Shown here: one piece after another, positions 46,601 to 57,578 of the stretch | How the letters are laid out: each line of letters begins with the position of its first letter | How positions within the stretch are numbered: position 1 is the stretch's first letter | NCBI GenBank assembly: GCA_021030915.1 | Contig: JAGEMR010000024.1 | Span: forward strand, 1 to 64,000 | Source: Astrothelium macrocarpum | Taxonomy: Eukaryota; Ascomycota; Dothideomycetes; Trypetheliales; Trypetheliaceae | Reading direction: 5' to 3' | Length of the DNA stretch: 64,000 nucleotides | Translations under genes and position numbers: made by a program | The notes under the pieces: model-generated | Seen by the model: the letters and a program-made list of their open reading frames with translations, nothing else | Told to the model about the DNA's origin: nothing | Databases searched by the model: none

Positions 46601-46930
46601 TTACCGCCAGTAGCCCGCGTTCGATACAGAGGAGCTGCTTGGGCCGGTGTTGGTGCTTGAGCCACCGTATGTGACTGTTACCGGCCGAGGTTTGGAGCTG
46701 TAGGATGATGAGGAGCTGTGGGAGGAGCCGCCGTAGGATGCAGTGTGGGAGGATGAGGATGACGAGTATCTTGAGCTGCTGGTGGTGTATTTGCCACCTG
46801 TATGACGGTTAATGACGAATGAGGATGGAATTTGGAGGTGAATGTGCATACTCTTTGCTGGCTGAGTGTAGCTAGTGCTGCGGTAGCTGGGTCGAGAGCT
46901 CAAGCTTGAGGTGGAGGAGTAGGAAGGCAT
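46601..46930 (-). CDS. Small Ser/Gly/Tyr-rich protein
   Basis: Exons 46930-46852 and 46797-46601 (intron 54 nt, GTATGC...ACAG) give 91 aa. After splicing, the protein is almost wholly Ser, Thr, Tyr and Gly from MPSYSSTSSLSSRPSYRSTS to the C-terminal NAGYWR. Removing the intron is needed to keep the bias; the retained intron would insert hydrophobic residues (MHIHLQIPSSFVI). There is no signal peptide. Similar low-complexity small proteins are common in filamentous ascomycetes and have no known function; they are likely disordered. The compositional switch at the splice sites is the main evidence that it is a gene. Confidence 0.6.
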   Translation of the reverse strand: MPSYSSTSSLSSRPSYRSTSYTQPAKSMHIHLQIPSSFVINRHTGGKYTTSSSRYSSSSSSHTASYGGSSHSSSSSYSSKPRPVTVTYGGSSTNTGPSSSSVSNAGYWR

Positions 46931-48960
46931 GATGGTTGAGGTTGATATAAACGAGGGTGTAGAAGTTAAGATACGAAATGTCTTTGTAGATGGAGGATTT
47001 GGAGGATTTGGAGGATTTGACAGTGGATGGACTTCTTCAAGGGTAATTGTTCTTGGGCGAGAGCGATTGCAAGGAATTGGATTGACTTGATGAGAGGAAG
47101 GTGCGGGTTGAGGCGTGATACGTAGGAAGCAGCGACGGTTATATATGATTGACTGTTCGAAGCTGACTGTGATTTGGCTTGGTAGAGGAGAGGATGATAT
47201 AACGAATTGGAACGGAAGGCAGTGCTTTATGTACCTGATGGCCACCACTATAGTGAACAAAAGGGCACGATAGATACCTATTTCTGCCTAAGGTTATGAC
47301 TCTGGCCTCTCGAGGCGGAGCAAGTCTGCCTTGGGCTTGGCCAAATAGAGGCCTCTGAAGAGGCCGGAATGCCATGATTGTAGGCAGACGTCGAGCTAGA
47401 CTGCCGGAATTGTTCTTTTGTCAAGACTCACAATCGCACCTAGAAGTGTAATGAATCTAACAACTTTCAGGGTCGATGGCCTCAGCGTGCATGCGAAGTG
47501 GCAGGGGGGAAACTGACGGAGGCGAGGCTCCAATCACAAGACCGGGGACATGATGCAAGGGACGTCTGTAGGTCCGTCCGGTAGCTAAGTTGTCAAGCCG
47601 CAATTGCTCAAGCTGCGTCTGCTGAACGTCAGGGACGGTTTTGGGGGCCGGCACGAATTAAGGTGCTCACTGGGGCAGGGTTGGCGCTAAACAATGCCTA
47701 TTGTTCCAACTCAGCCTTGCTTGGCCATTGCTCGGTTGACAAGCGCGAAACTGGCGAGATGATGGATAGGCTGGAATGGCAGTGCAATTAAGCCTACTCA
47801 ATCCCATCGAGCTCGGTCATGGTTTGTAGGCAAAGTGGAGGAGAAGTCGGCCTTCGGCCTGAGAGCCTCGCACTAAACTCGTTTAGAATTTGGAAGCCTA
47901 GAAACCAAGGCCGGGGAGTCATCACGCGCCGCAGTCGACTCATCCATTGCGTTGTATACATTCTCTAGCTGAGAGACCATGGCGAATTTCGATCCTCCGT
48001 ACGACACAAACGTCACGCTTCCGATCTGGGCCTATATGATCGAATGGTGCGACTCAGTCCTGACGCGTCGAAGAAATCCAGATATAGCCTGAGGACGCCA
48101 AAAAAAATGGACCAATGAGAAGGATTCCAGGGTCAGCTGCCAAGATTAGGCTTCTCACCGGTCGTCTATTTGGTGGGTTGTTTGAGATGTTGGCCGAAAT
48201 AGCTCACCCAGATCCAATCGCAGATGCATCGAGGCTAATCATTTCCAGTCCGCTCGGTGACGTTATTCGGACATCTTTTTTTTTTCCTTCGTTTGTGGCG
48301 TTGTCTACCTATCTTACTCCAAGCTGATCTCTGCGGAAAGGAGGCGGGAGGAGAGAGCCTGCGGGCCGCTCGTAAAAGCATTGCAACACTCCAGCCAGAA
48401 CAGCTGGAGAAAGACTATGAGCTATCATTGGCGTGAACGCTTGCACACACTCTGATGAACTCCCTGCTCTAACTAGCAGCCAACGCACCGTTGTGTTTAG
48501 TTGGTGACGCTGTGGTTACGGCCTTAAGCGCTTGGCCTCGCTGTTACGTCCGTGCGACCCGTTTCAAGAAAACTCGCCATGCGGCTATCATGGAGCTGAA
48601 ACAGTAGTCCCATTGTGAACCTACACACATTGGGATGCTTGCTTGGCTGACATGTGGAACTCGCATGGATTGTTCGTGCGCTCAGTTCGTTAGACTTTCC
48701 AATTCGGGGTTACTGTTTGATGAAACATGCAGCAATAGAGCGCCTCAGCTACCACAACAGCACCTCTGCCTATTCCCATATGCTCGACTATTATAGATGG
48801 TCATGTTGTTTAAACTGGTTAGGCAGTCCTGAACCTTATCCTGCATTCATTACGCAAGCAGAGTGTGTGGAAAGGCATTTAATAACGATTTTGCTATTCC
48901 CGGCATTGACGTTTCAGTTCCGCCTTGAGTAGTTTCTTAACTTAGCCGTCGAATCATCGT
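46931..48960. other. Long intergenic region
   Basis: No recognisable gene. A 35-codon frame from ATG 47979 (MANFDPPYDTNVTLPIWAY) is too short to support. There is an inverted word pair around AGGCCTC...GAGGCC at 47350-47372. Confidence 0.5.
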
Positions 48961-50484
48961 CTAATAGTCCTGACCATATCGTCCATGCTGTAACTCGCGC
49001 ACAGCATCGCGTTTGATCCCCATTTCGATTCGCTCCGCGGTAACCTTCTTCTTAGTAACCCGCTCCCTTTCCGATTCCATTTCCTGTCGAAGGAGCCAGA
49101 CTTGCTTCTGGATCTCACGCCACAAAATCAAGCTGTCAAGGTCGTCGTCATCACCTTTGTCGGAATCTGTAGGTACGGAGACGTCAATCAGATCACTTCT
49201 AGAATCAGAGATGACTTGTTCTGCATCTTGGGCCTGATCCTGCATTGTTGCGTCCACCAAATCTTCGTCATCCTGATCAAATGCAATGACCAACAATGCA
49301 GCAACAAAGGCCTCTTGCATATACGCAAAGGAGAACTTGTTGGTAATCTTAGCAATTGCGGTGCAGAGTTTGTCCGGGAATTCAATGTCCTTGTTATCAG
49401 CCAGTTTTTTTTGCCAGTAGTGGCAGTACTGAGTACGTTCTTCCAAATTCGGCTCTGGAAAGTAGATTTTGCGGTCGAATCGGCTTGGTCTCTTGGCAAT
49501 ACCTGGATCCAGTTGATCCAGGTGGTTCGTACTACCAACCATGAAAATACCGTCATTCTGGTTCAGTCCGTCCACCTGATTGAGAAAGTAACTACGGACA
49601 TTGTCCGAGACGATGCTATCAAGATCTTCAAAAACAAGGTAGCACGGTGCCATCCGCCTCGCCATGGTGAAGATCGAGTTTAGTGAAGTCTCCGGTCCAC
49701 CGAAACCTGACAGTGATCGCACGTAGAGCGTAGGGACTGGGTTTTTCCTTTTGTATAGCGAGTGCATCACTGCTTTGATTGACATTGTCTTTCCATTACC
49801 TGGTGGACCATGGAAAATCACACCCCTCTTCCATGGCACCTTCAACTTCTCATACGTGTCTCTCGACCGAAAGAATTTCTCCACATCTCCGGTGATCGCT
49901 CGCTTCTTGTTCTCGGGCAAAATCACGTCCTCCCACTCAGTCTTCTGCGCACTTTGCCACAACTCTGCATTTTTGCTCCAAAACCCACTATCAAAGACCC
50001 ATACCTCGTTGTGCAGCTCTGTACCCCATCGAGTAGCCGCCACGATGAGCTCGTCGGCTGCACGAGCAGATGGCGAGAGGATATAAGATAGCGGCCCGTT
50101 TGATCCGAAAATCAGATATATGATGAATTCCTGGTCCCGAAACACATAGTTGTACTTTTCAAAAAACACTTGATCCCCTAGCCTGCCGCGCTCTCCATCC
50201 AGCCGCCGTGCAGGCGGAAAATAAACGCGCCATTTTAACGCAGTATAGTCATCGCCACCATCGACTGGCTTGCAGCTTGCATTACCCGCAGCTGCAAAAG
50301 CAAGGAGATTGCTGGACCCTTGTGGATTCACAGTAAGGTGCAGGTGTGGATACTGCGTCCGCAGCGCGTCCACAATGACGGTATCGGTAGAGATACGGAG
50401 GCCACTCGAATGGTGAACAAATTCGGCGGAGGTCGCATCGACGGGAGAGTGGCGCAGGGCAAGGTTGATATTGTGGATCGTCAT
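48961..50484 (-). CDS. BCS1-type AAA ATPase lacking an obvious membrane anchor
   Basis: A single exon gives 507 aa from ATG 50484. Upstream in-frame codons exist but start at TTG. Walker A GPPGNGKT is at 226-233, Walker B YLVFEDLDS at 282-290, and the second region GSTNHLDQLDPGIAKRPSRFDRKIYF contains sensor-1 Asn and paired Arg fingers. The N-terminal 200 residues have a BCS1-like fold pattern (WRVYFP, YNYVFRDQEFIIY), but the first 20 residues are not a membrane helix, unlike mitochondrial Bcs1. The C-terminus is an acidic linker followed by a charged helix. Many fungi have an expanded set of such BCS1-like ATPases, some linked to NLR or cell-death regions; the role here is unknown. The nearest gene is the tRNA 520 bases upstream. 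Confidence 0.9.
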   Translation of the reverse strand: MTIHNINLALRHSPVDATSAEFVHHSSGLRISTDTVIVDALRTQYPHLHLTVNPQGSSNLLAFAAAGNASCKPVDGGDDYTALKWRVYFPPARRLDGERGRLGDQVFFEKYNYVFRDQEFIIYLIFGSNGPLSYILSPSARAADELIVAATRWGTELHNEVWVFDSGFWSKNAELWQSAQKTEWEDVILPENKKRAITGDVEKFFRSRDTYEKLKVPWKRGVIFHGPPGNGKTMSIKAVMHSLYKRKNPVPTLYVRSLSGFGGPETSLNSIFTMARRMAPCYLVFEDLDSIVSDNVRSYFLNQVDGLNQNDGIFMVGSTNHLDQLDPGIAKRPSRFDRKIYFPEPNLEERTQYCHYWQKKLADNKDIEFPDKLCTAIAKITNKFSFAYMQEAFVAALLVIAFDQDDEDLVDATMQDQAQDAEQVISDSRSDLIDVSVPTDSDKGDDDDLDSLILWREIQKQVWLLRQEMESERERVTKKKVTAERIEMGIKRDAVRELQHGRYGQDY

Positions 50485-51004
50485 GGTTGGAAGAAAATGG
50501 CTCGTGTTTGGAGGCTTGGCTTTGAGAAAAGGCAAGGAGGTTTTTTTATTGATTGAGCCTTGGCAGGCTTCAATGAATCAAAGCTCAGAGATAAACAAAA
50601 GGAGAGGGGAAGAGAACTCGTATAGTTTCCATAGTTGCCAGGCAGAAGTCGAAAGCAGCCTCAGCCTTCCGAGTCACCGATTAGAGCTTCGCCACGAGGG
50701 GCAATTGGATGGAAGGAGCTTTGAGCGCGGGGTTTTGGTAAGCATGTTTGGGTAGGACAGACTCTTGGCATTTCGATGGTTGCAAATAGAAGATTTCGAG
50801 CGCAATGCCTATCGCGTTAGAGTTGGTGATGGACTTGGTCTCATGGTTATAGAAAAATAATTTTGCTCGTCGTTGATAGGGAAGGATAACCACGGACACC
50901 AGAGCATGGCCCCTGTGCTTTACTTACCATGATAATTGTTTTCCTGTCTCTGTACTGATTGTATATGTTTGATCCAAAAATTTGATGACATAATATGCTA
51001 CATA
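50485..51004. other. Intergenic, promoter side of the AAA ATPase gene
   Basis: No gene seen. Confidence 0.55.
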
Positions 51005-51091
51005 GTCGGAGTGATCTAGTGGTTATGATACCTCGTTTACACTATGCTAAACATACCGAGGCTGTCGCGCGTTCGACCCGCGCCTCCGATA
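51005..51091 (+). tRNA. tRNA-Val(UAC) with a short intron
   Basis: It folds as a cloverleaf. Acceptor GTCGGAG pairs with CTCCGAT (one G-T at the end), followed by discriminator A. The D arm is ATC...GAT around TAGTGGTTAT. The anticodon stem is CCTCG/CGAGG. The T arm is GCGCG-TTCGACC-CGCGC. The anticodon loop reads TT-TAC-A and is interrupted by about 14 nt before the last loop base, the canonical tRNA intron position (37/38). A run of five T follows at once (TTATTTTTC), a Pol III terminator. Confidence 0.88.
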
Positions 51092-52125
51092 GTTATTTTT
51101 CCTACAATCTGATTTTATTTTGCTCGGGATAGCGCGGCATTGGCTGAATTTTTGGGCGCCATTGTGGGTCTGGGTAAGTTCAAGAGAAGGCTTCAAGGTG
51201 GGGCCGGGGATTGGGCTCGGGATGTCCGTCCGCCGAACAGCGAAAGGATGCTGATGCGGGGAACGACCTCGTGGCGCAACTAGCGTCATGTAGAGAAGGA
51301 AGAGAAGCGGATCCCGGGGAATTGGAAAAGTTTGCTTTCGCAGGATACGTGCAGGGAGATGATTTGGGACATTCTCCCATTTGATAAATCGTACAATGCT
51401 GATAACGCTGGACAAGGGGTTGCAGTAGGGAGAATACTTCCTGATCCACGCGAGAATCAGGGGCTGCGCATTGCATACCTCAACCAAATTTTTTCCAAAT
51501 TGTACAGGGCTTTGGAGTTCGGGGTATGAATGTCTCCGCATTTGAAAGATCGTATTCATTGACTTTGCTGATGATACACGCTTACGTCGCACGCGGAAGA
51601 CTACAGGTAAGCAGTGTTATGCATTACAAGATCCGTCATTCACGAAACCAGACACCAATCCTTACAATCCACCAAGTCGGCTCACTCATTATGCGACACA
51701 AAATTCGCGAACGTAGGCATCACCCCAGGAAATTTGCCGTTATTGGGCACCGTCTGACGGACATTGATGAGTAGACTGGCCGGAGAACGGCTCGAGCACG
51801 CAACCATTGATTCTGGGCCAAACGGTCAGAATTTAGCCGGGATGCGGGCTCAAGCCGCTCGGGACAAGGGGGCTGCTGACCAGCGCTCGAGCTCGACGAC
51901 AGGCTAACATCAATATTGGACTGAACCAAAGAAGTATGGAAGAGACTAGGGTATGGTCAAGGCTATGGGGGCTGGCTCGATAAAGAGGTCATTGAAGAAT
52001 TGAATTGAGAATTTGTCTGCAATGCGACAGGGGATTAAAATGATATCTAGTATTGTATATTGTAATCTAGACCGCTCAAACAAAGGAAGGCGACAAACTT
52101 ATGGCAGCAAGGATTGAGAGGATGT
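51092..52125. other. Intergenic
   Basis: No supported gene. The plus-strand frame near 51526-51774 has no family features. Confidence 0.5.
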
Positions 52126-53175
52126 TCAGACACCTTCTACAGCACGTGCTTCGCTGTTGTCGACCTTTCCGCGCCTTTCGCGCCCCTTCTCGGACCAGGG
52201 GAAATGAGCGACTGGGATCAAAAAGAAGCTGCGATAGTGTTAGAGATTGCGTTTCATATATTTCGAAATGCATGATGCAGCGTTCCGCATACCTGTTACC
52301 CGTGTCTGCAATACCAGCCAAGGCATTGTACCATGCCAGGAACGAAGCCAAGATACCGAAAACGCCGCCAGCCTTGATAGCACCTGGTCTTGGTGCACCA
52401 TCAACTCGGTCGGCGTAGCCAATGGCCAAGAGAAGGAATGCCATATCCAGGGTAAAGAAGAGTAAGAAGAAAGCCACGGTAGATCGGAGCGTGCAGATCA
52501 AGAGCATGAAGGTGAAAATGAACCAGCCCTGTACAGTAGTCAATATTTGCTTCCTTGAAATAATCCATTTCTTTACGTACGAAAAGGAAGAGAGACAAGG
52601 AGTCTAGAAATTGTGCGGTTGAGCCCCCCGGACTATTCTCAAGGGTGCTCGCAATTTGAAAGCCACCAGGAGTGAAGATGATACCGAAAGCAATCCAGAA
52701 ACCTCCATAGGAAGAAAGCGCGGTAGCACCAAACGTATTTCCAACAGCCATTTCCCTATGTATCCTGTTAGACGCACATCATCACGGACGTAGTATCATC
52801 AAGTACTCACCACATGCCCGCAAGAAGCTGAACAAGACCTCCATATCCAAAAGCAGCAGCAACAACAATGCTTGGCTGAGCAATATTGCGCGTGCCCATG
52901 TTGATGAGAGATAATACGAAAGTAGTCAGTGCGAAAGCAGAGAGACCGAGTGGGGCAGGGTTGGCGATTTTTCGGTCTGGAGTAGCTTTGTATAGACCTG
53001 GCTGGAATTCACCTCCGAAAGCTGGCAACCGAGCAATAGAATCATTGGTGTTGGCGTGAGCCAAAGGGTTTCCGCCATAATCATACGGCTTTCTCAACCT
53101 GGCATCATGAGCATGGTCATGCGTAGTGACCTCCTCCTTGAAGCCTGCATTGTCATTGTTTTGATCTGTAGCCAT
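52126..53175 (-). CDS. Acetate/ammonium transporter of the AceTr (Gpr1/Fun34/YaaH) family
   Basis: Exons 53175-52811, 52755-52581, 52528-52293 and 52228-52126 give 292 aa with continuous phase. A hydrophilic N-terminus of about 70 residues leads to the family signature NPAPLGL (72-78), then six membrane helices with the GMWEMAVGNTFGATALSSYG block formed across the first splice. The C-terminus after the last splice is short and charged (EKGRERRGKVDNSEARAVEGV). Family members (Ato1/Ato2, Gpr1, AlcS, AcpA) move acetate across the plasma membrane and respond to acetate or ammonia. Length and order are standard. Confidence 0.94.
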
Positions 53176-55395
53176 TTTGTAGGGAAGTAGTGAAGACGTG
53201 AGAATGTAGGAAAGAAAAGAGCGCTAGGATTTAGACTTATCAGCGAGTCTGATATTTAAGAGAAAAAATTGAAACAAGCAAGGGCCTGTGTTCCCGAATA
53301 AACTGGGGAAGTTTGGAGGACGACGCAGATTGTCGCACTGTGGGACAATGAGAGCTATATACCTAACTATAATGCTCCGCGTGCCCTCCCTTGCTAGCCG
53401 GTGGGCTTTACGGTCTTGGTAATTGAACAGGCCACCGATGCCAAAACCGTGTGCAATGGCTGTATGGTTGCTGATGCTCTGACCTCCAAAACACGATCTG
53501 GGCCATGCGCCATCCAATCCTCGTTCGAGATAAACTGGTCCCTGCATAGGGTGCTTGGCACCCCATTCACCCGGTGACGCAGTACATAGTGCTTGGACGC
53601 GGCAAATGGAGCCCCCCCAAGCGTTCGCTCCAGAAACCGAAATCGGCTACTGGCCGGGCAGGAAAAAGCTATGTTTCTTAGCTCCGTCGAGGTAAGATCA
53701 GCGAAGCTATCAGTCATTCATCCAACCATACCATCCTCTATCTGGAGAGCGGCACAATTCGGTGAGTTGGTCCTGGGACTTCGCAACTTGCAGACCCGTC
53801 CGAGAATCCGTTCGATCGCCGCTAGGACAAGGCATCTTGACCCGGCATTTGTCATTGCAAGTCGTTCTAGCGCGAGTCCAATGAGCGTTCGCTCAGCGAT
53901 CGCATTGTCGAAAGTCAGACACTGCGGAAACGGCGCTCCTTTCGCCTCGTAAGCGAAAATGCCAGGAAGAGAACTGGGGTGCACACGGCTTGATACAGTG
54001 GATGTTTGGAAGGTCGCGCTTGGTAAGGTCATGTAGTCAGATTTGACTCGTGAATGACGGCTAATTGCGACTAATTGCGACAGCGGGCGGATAGAAGGGT
54101 GCTAACTCAATCCAGATCACCGTTATTGAAGGATTAATCTCATGCAAACAATCCAAATGTCCCAGCCCGAACTCCACATAAATCACGTATGATTCCGCGC
54201 TGACGTGGAGTTTGCCCATACAAACTATTGCTAACTGAAGATGTTTATCGCTGGCCAAAAACAGTCATCGCTAAACATGCTCTGCAGCGGCACCCAGCAC
54301 AATGGCCCAACGAGCGCACGGTGTATGCGAAGCTATCCATCTTGGTCCATTAATTTCGTTTAGTCTGAAGAATGTTCGACGCGTTAGCTGTCTTTAAGGA
54401 TAGCACTAAGCGCGGACCAATGTAAAGCGCTAAGAAGCACGGTGATAAGGTAGTCGTACGAGGCTTGTCGCCTTGTGGCCTACGCTTGTTCATATCACAT
54501 TCAACGGTACAAACCCTAACTGAAAAATTTCTTTAAAATGATTTACTTGTCCATGAATCTGTTGACATCCTCCCCTATTCCAATGCTAGGATACTGAAAA
54601 GGTACGCTGCATGTCAACCAGGACCAAGCCTTATTATTCTCCCTTGCAGGTGCTTCAGTCTCCTTGGAGAGAAAAAGGAGACTCGCGTTCGGCAACATGT
54701 TCAAATTCGGAATGGCACGATCAAAAAGGGATTCGTATGAATCTACCAAAAGTTAGGGATGCAAAAGACGGTTCCCAACCCGGAAGAGCCAAATCAAGGA
54801 ACATAACTACTAGTAGTATAATTTTATGGAATTTGAATTAATTATACACAGGCTCGATCAAAGACCCCAGAACAGGTTATGAGATTCCAAGCAGTGCCCT
54901 GTTCTTGCTCTCGCACATGGTTTTCGTAAAAAGACCAAAAATCGATTACCTCTACGATGTTATGATGATGATGATGCGCGTGGGGGATTCTAAAGTATAC
55001 TAGTGCATCAAATATGAAGGGAGGAACGGAAGTACAAGTTCGATGTCCTTGATCGTACCCGTGAGTAGGTGGTATTTAGTAACCTCCATATCCATGATTT
55101 CTCCATTTGTGGCTCCTTAGCCCAAGGACCTTTCCTTTGTACATGCTGCAGCGTGAGCGTTTTAGAACTCGGAGGGTAACACATGTGTATTTATCTTGTA
55201 ACCGGACGGCACCCGTAATCGAGACGAGTTGCGCATCGAAATGTCCGAATTTCAAGCTCCAACCTGGAAGTTCCGACGTCACTCGAATGTAGCCCACCTT
55301 TGCCTACACCTCTTACGCCCACCTACTTCGACTCGCGTTTGAACGTCTGAGCTACCAGATATCTTGCTACATCGCCAGCATTTATCATTCTATCA
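53176..55395. other. Long intergenic region, no gene recognised
   Basis: Two head-to-tail minus-strand frames (54032-53718 and 53717-53394) abut with no spacing but match nothing I know. The segment may hold decayed repeats. Confidence 0.45.
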
Positions 55396-56566
55396 ATGTC
55401 TGTGCGAGAAGCCAGCCATGCCGGGTCATGGTATACCTCCAACAAACAGCAACTTTCCACCCAATTGGACGGATGGCTAGCTCAGGTATCCTCAAACACA
55501 AAACCTATTGGACCACAATCTGCAAACGGTGATATCGTCGAACTACCGTCGACCGGCTGTAGAGCTATCATTGCACCGTGAGCCTCATTGAAGCACTGAA
55601 TGTGGAATGAAGCCGCTCATGGTGCCGCTCTAGGCATGCCGGATATGCATATTCAGGACCAGCAGCAGCATGGGCGTATAAGTCTTTGGATATCTCTAAC
55701 GCGTATGTTCATCTTAGAATGCTAATACACGGCGATGCTTAGCAAACGTAAATCAGCAAGCGAGTCTTCCTTCTCGGTCCCTCACACCATTTCTACCTAA
55801 CCCGATGCGCCCTTTCTGAGTGCGACGAGTACGAGACCCCCTTGGGCAACCTCCGTGTAGATAAGAAGACAGTGTCCGAGCTACATCAGACCGGGAAGTT
55901 TGACGAGATGTCGCTTAGCGTGGATGAGGATGAGCACAGCCTCGAAATGCATCTCCCATATATCTACAAGATACTTTCCAAGTCCGCACATCAAGCCAAT
56001 ATTACTACCACTACATATCTCTAATATATCTTAGCACCTTCAAGACACCTTCTGCCTTTCCACCTCTCATTCCCATCCTTGTAGGCAGCACAGCTCCCTC
56101 CACCGAAGCTCAATACGGCGCCCTCCTTGCACCCTACCTCGCTGATCCCACATCCATCTTCATCATCTCCTCTGACTTTGCTCATTGGGGCTCGCGCTTT
56201 CGATATACCTATTACGAACCCTCGTTATACGCATCTCCCATATCACTGCGCTCATCAGATAAACCGCCAAAGGAGAGACCCATACATGAAAGCATCAAAG
56301 ACGTTGATTTCCGATGCATGGGTGCTGTGGAGTCAGGGAAGAGGAAGGAGTTCTTGGAAGTGTTGGAAAAGACGGGAAACACGGTTTGTGGACGACATCC
56401 GATTAGTGTATTCATGGCTACCGTGGAGGCATTGGAAGGGGATGGGAAAGTTGATGTGTCGGATGGAAAGAGGAGAATGCATTTCGTACGATATGAGAGA
56501 AGTGGAGAGGTGATGAATGTAAAGGAGAGTAGCGTGAGCTATGCTTCCGCATTTGCAGTGTTTTGA
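55396..56566 (+). CDS. MEMO1 family protein
   Basis: Exons 55396-55577, 55634-55702, 55757-55981 and 56035-56566 give 335 aa. Each join restores a conserved block: IIAP-HAGYAYSGPAAAW, DISNA-KRVFLLGPSHHFYL and, less surely (donor GTCCGC), YKILSN-TFKTPSAF. Conserved residues include GPSHH, HSLEMHLPY, SSDFAHWG and CGRHPI, which form the metal-binding pocket of the MEMO/LigB-like fold. Human MEMO1 and yeast Mho1 are 300-345 aa; proposed roles are redox or iron handling and signalling. The gene starts MSVREASHAGSWY, the canonical MEMO opening. Confidence 0.94.
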
Positions 56567-56865
56567 TCTATCCTGCCTTTTATGCAGTACAAGATGAAGG
56601 GACAAAAAAGATTTCCATTAACTATCTGAAAAAATGCTGGTACAAGAAAGAAGGTAAGGTCGTGATTCGTAAGCTGCGGATGGTATATTGGAAAATAATT
56701 ACATAGTGAATGGGGACAAAAACCCGCCAGCTCGCCTCCGCGCCAGTTTTGAAAAGATCGGTCTATCGTCCTTGAAGACGTGTTAAAATGGACGACATAG
56801 CTACGTCACATCGCTCAGAACCCATGCTTTCGTCTCATACGCCGTCAATGAGGATTATGTATTTT
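56567..56865. other. Convergent intergenic region
   Basis: 299 bases between gene ends. Nothing seen. Confidence 0.5.
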
Positions 56866-57578
56866 CTACACATAGTATTGCCTTCGGCTAGTGCTGTGGT
56901 GCGAGCGACGGCTGCTGCTTGGGCGGTTGTCATAGTCTCGACTGCTTCGTCGGGGAGATCGCCTCGAGCCGTGACGGGAAGAGTGGTACTCGCGCCTGAC
57001 GACGACTTTCTCTGGCTCATGGTTACGGTGGATGAGTAAGGCCAAAAGCTGTAGAGTCACCAATTAGTATAAAAACGACCAGTCATGACTCGGATGAGAA
57101 TCCAACTTACAAATGTGATGAAAAAGAAAATAATGTTCATAATCCCCAATGCAAACGACGCCTTCAACATCGCACACGGCTTATTGATACTCGCGGCCCA
57201 GGGACTTCCACTCTGCCTGCCATAGTAGCCAAACGGGCCCAAATTGACATAGAAGCTCCCCACGGAAAAGTTTGAACAATTCTGGTTTGCAATGCCCCTC
57301 AGCACGACCACGCCCGCAATCAGCGCGCCCACAAAGCCCAAGTCGACCAGCGCGACAAACAGCCCGGAGTGCCGTGTGCGCGCATACCCGATCAGCGTGA
57401 ACAGCGCCCAGGCGCCCGCCAGCACGGACGTGATGAACAGCACGAGGATGTAGTTGGGCGTGAGCTGGTTCGACGAGGTGAAGCCCGACACGAACCACGC
57501 CAGCATGCCGATGATGGGGATCAGCGTGACGAATTCGACGATGCGCCAGAAGATGAAGAGGAGGCCGGAGAGCGCCAT
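56866..57578 (-). CDS. MARVEL-domain four-helix membrane protein with basic tail
   Basis: Exons 57578-57111 and 57048-56866 (intron 62 nt, GTAAGT...ACAG) give 216 aa. Four hydrophobic helices carry the MARVEL pattern common in fungi (start LLFIFWRIVEFVTLIPIIGML, a C-containing loop with NCSNFSVGSFY and INKPC, then a helix ending FFFITF). Splicing joins FFFITF to LLALLIHRNHEPEK. The last 50 residues are Arg/Ser/His-rich (RRSPRRSSRDYDNRP). MARVEL proteins sit in plasma-membrane or vesicle domains. The tail is cytosolic by topology and could be phosphorylated, by inference. Confidence 0.88.

Noticed and set aside
47979..48092. 35-codon frame MANFDPPYDTNV...
   Set aside because: Too short, and no convincing continuation by splicing was found.
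53394..54032. Two abutting minus-strand frames as one gene
   Set aside because: No family signature, no splice signals to join them, and an overlapping plus-strand frame of equal quality.
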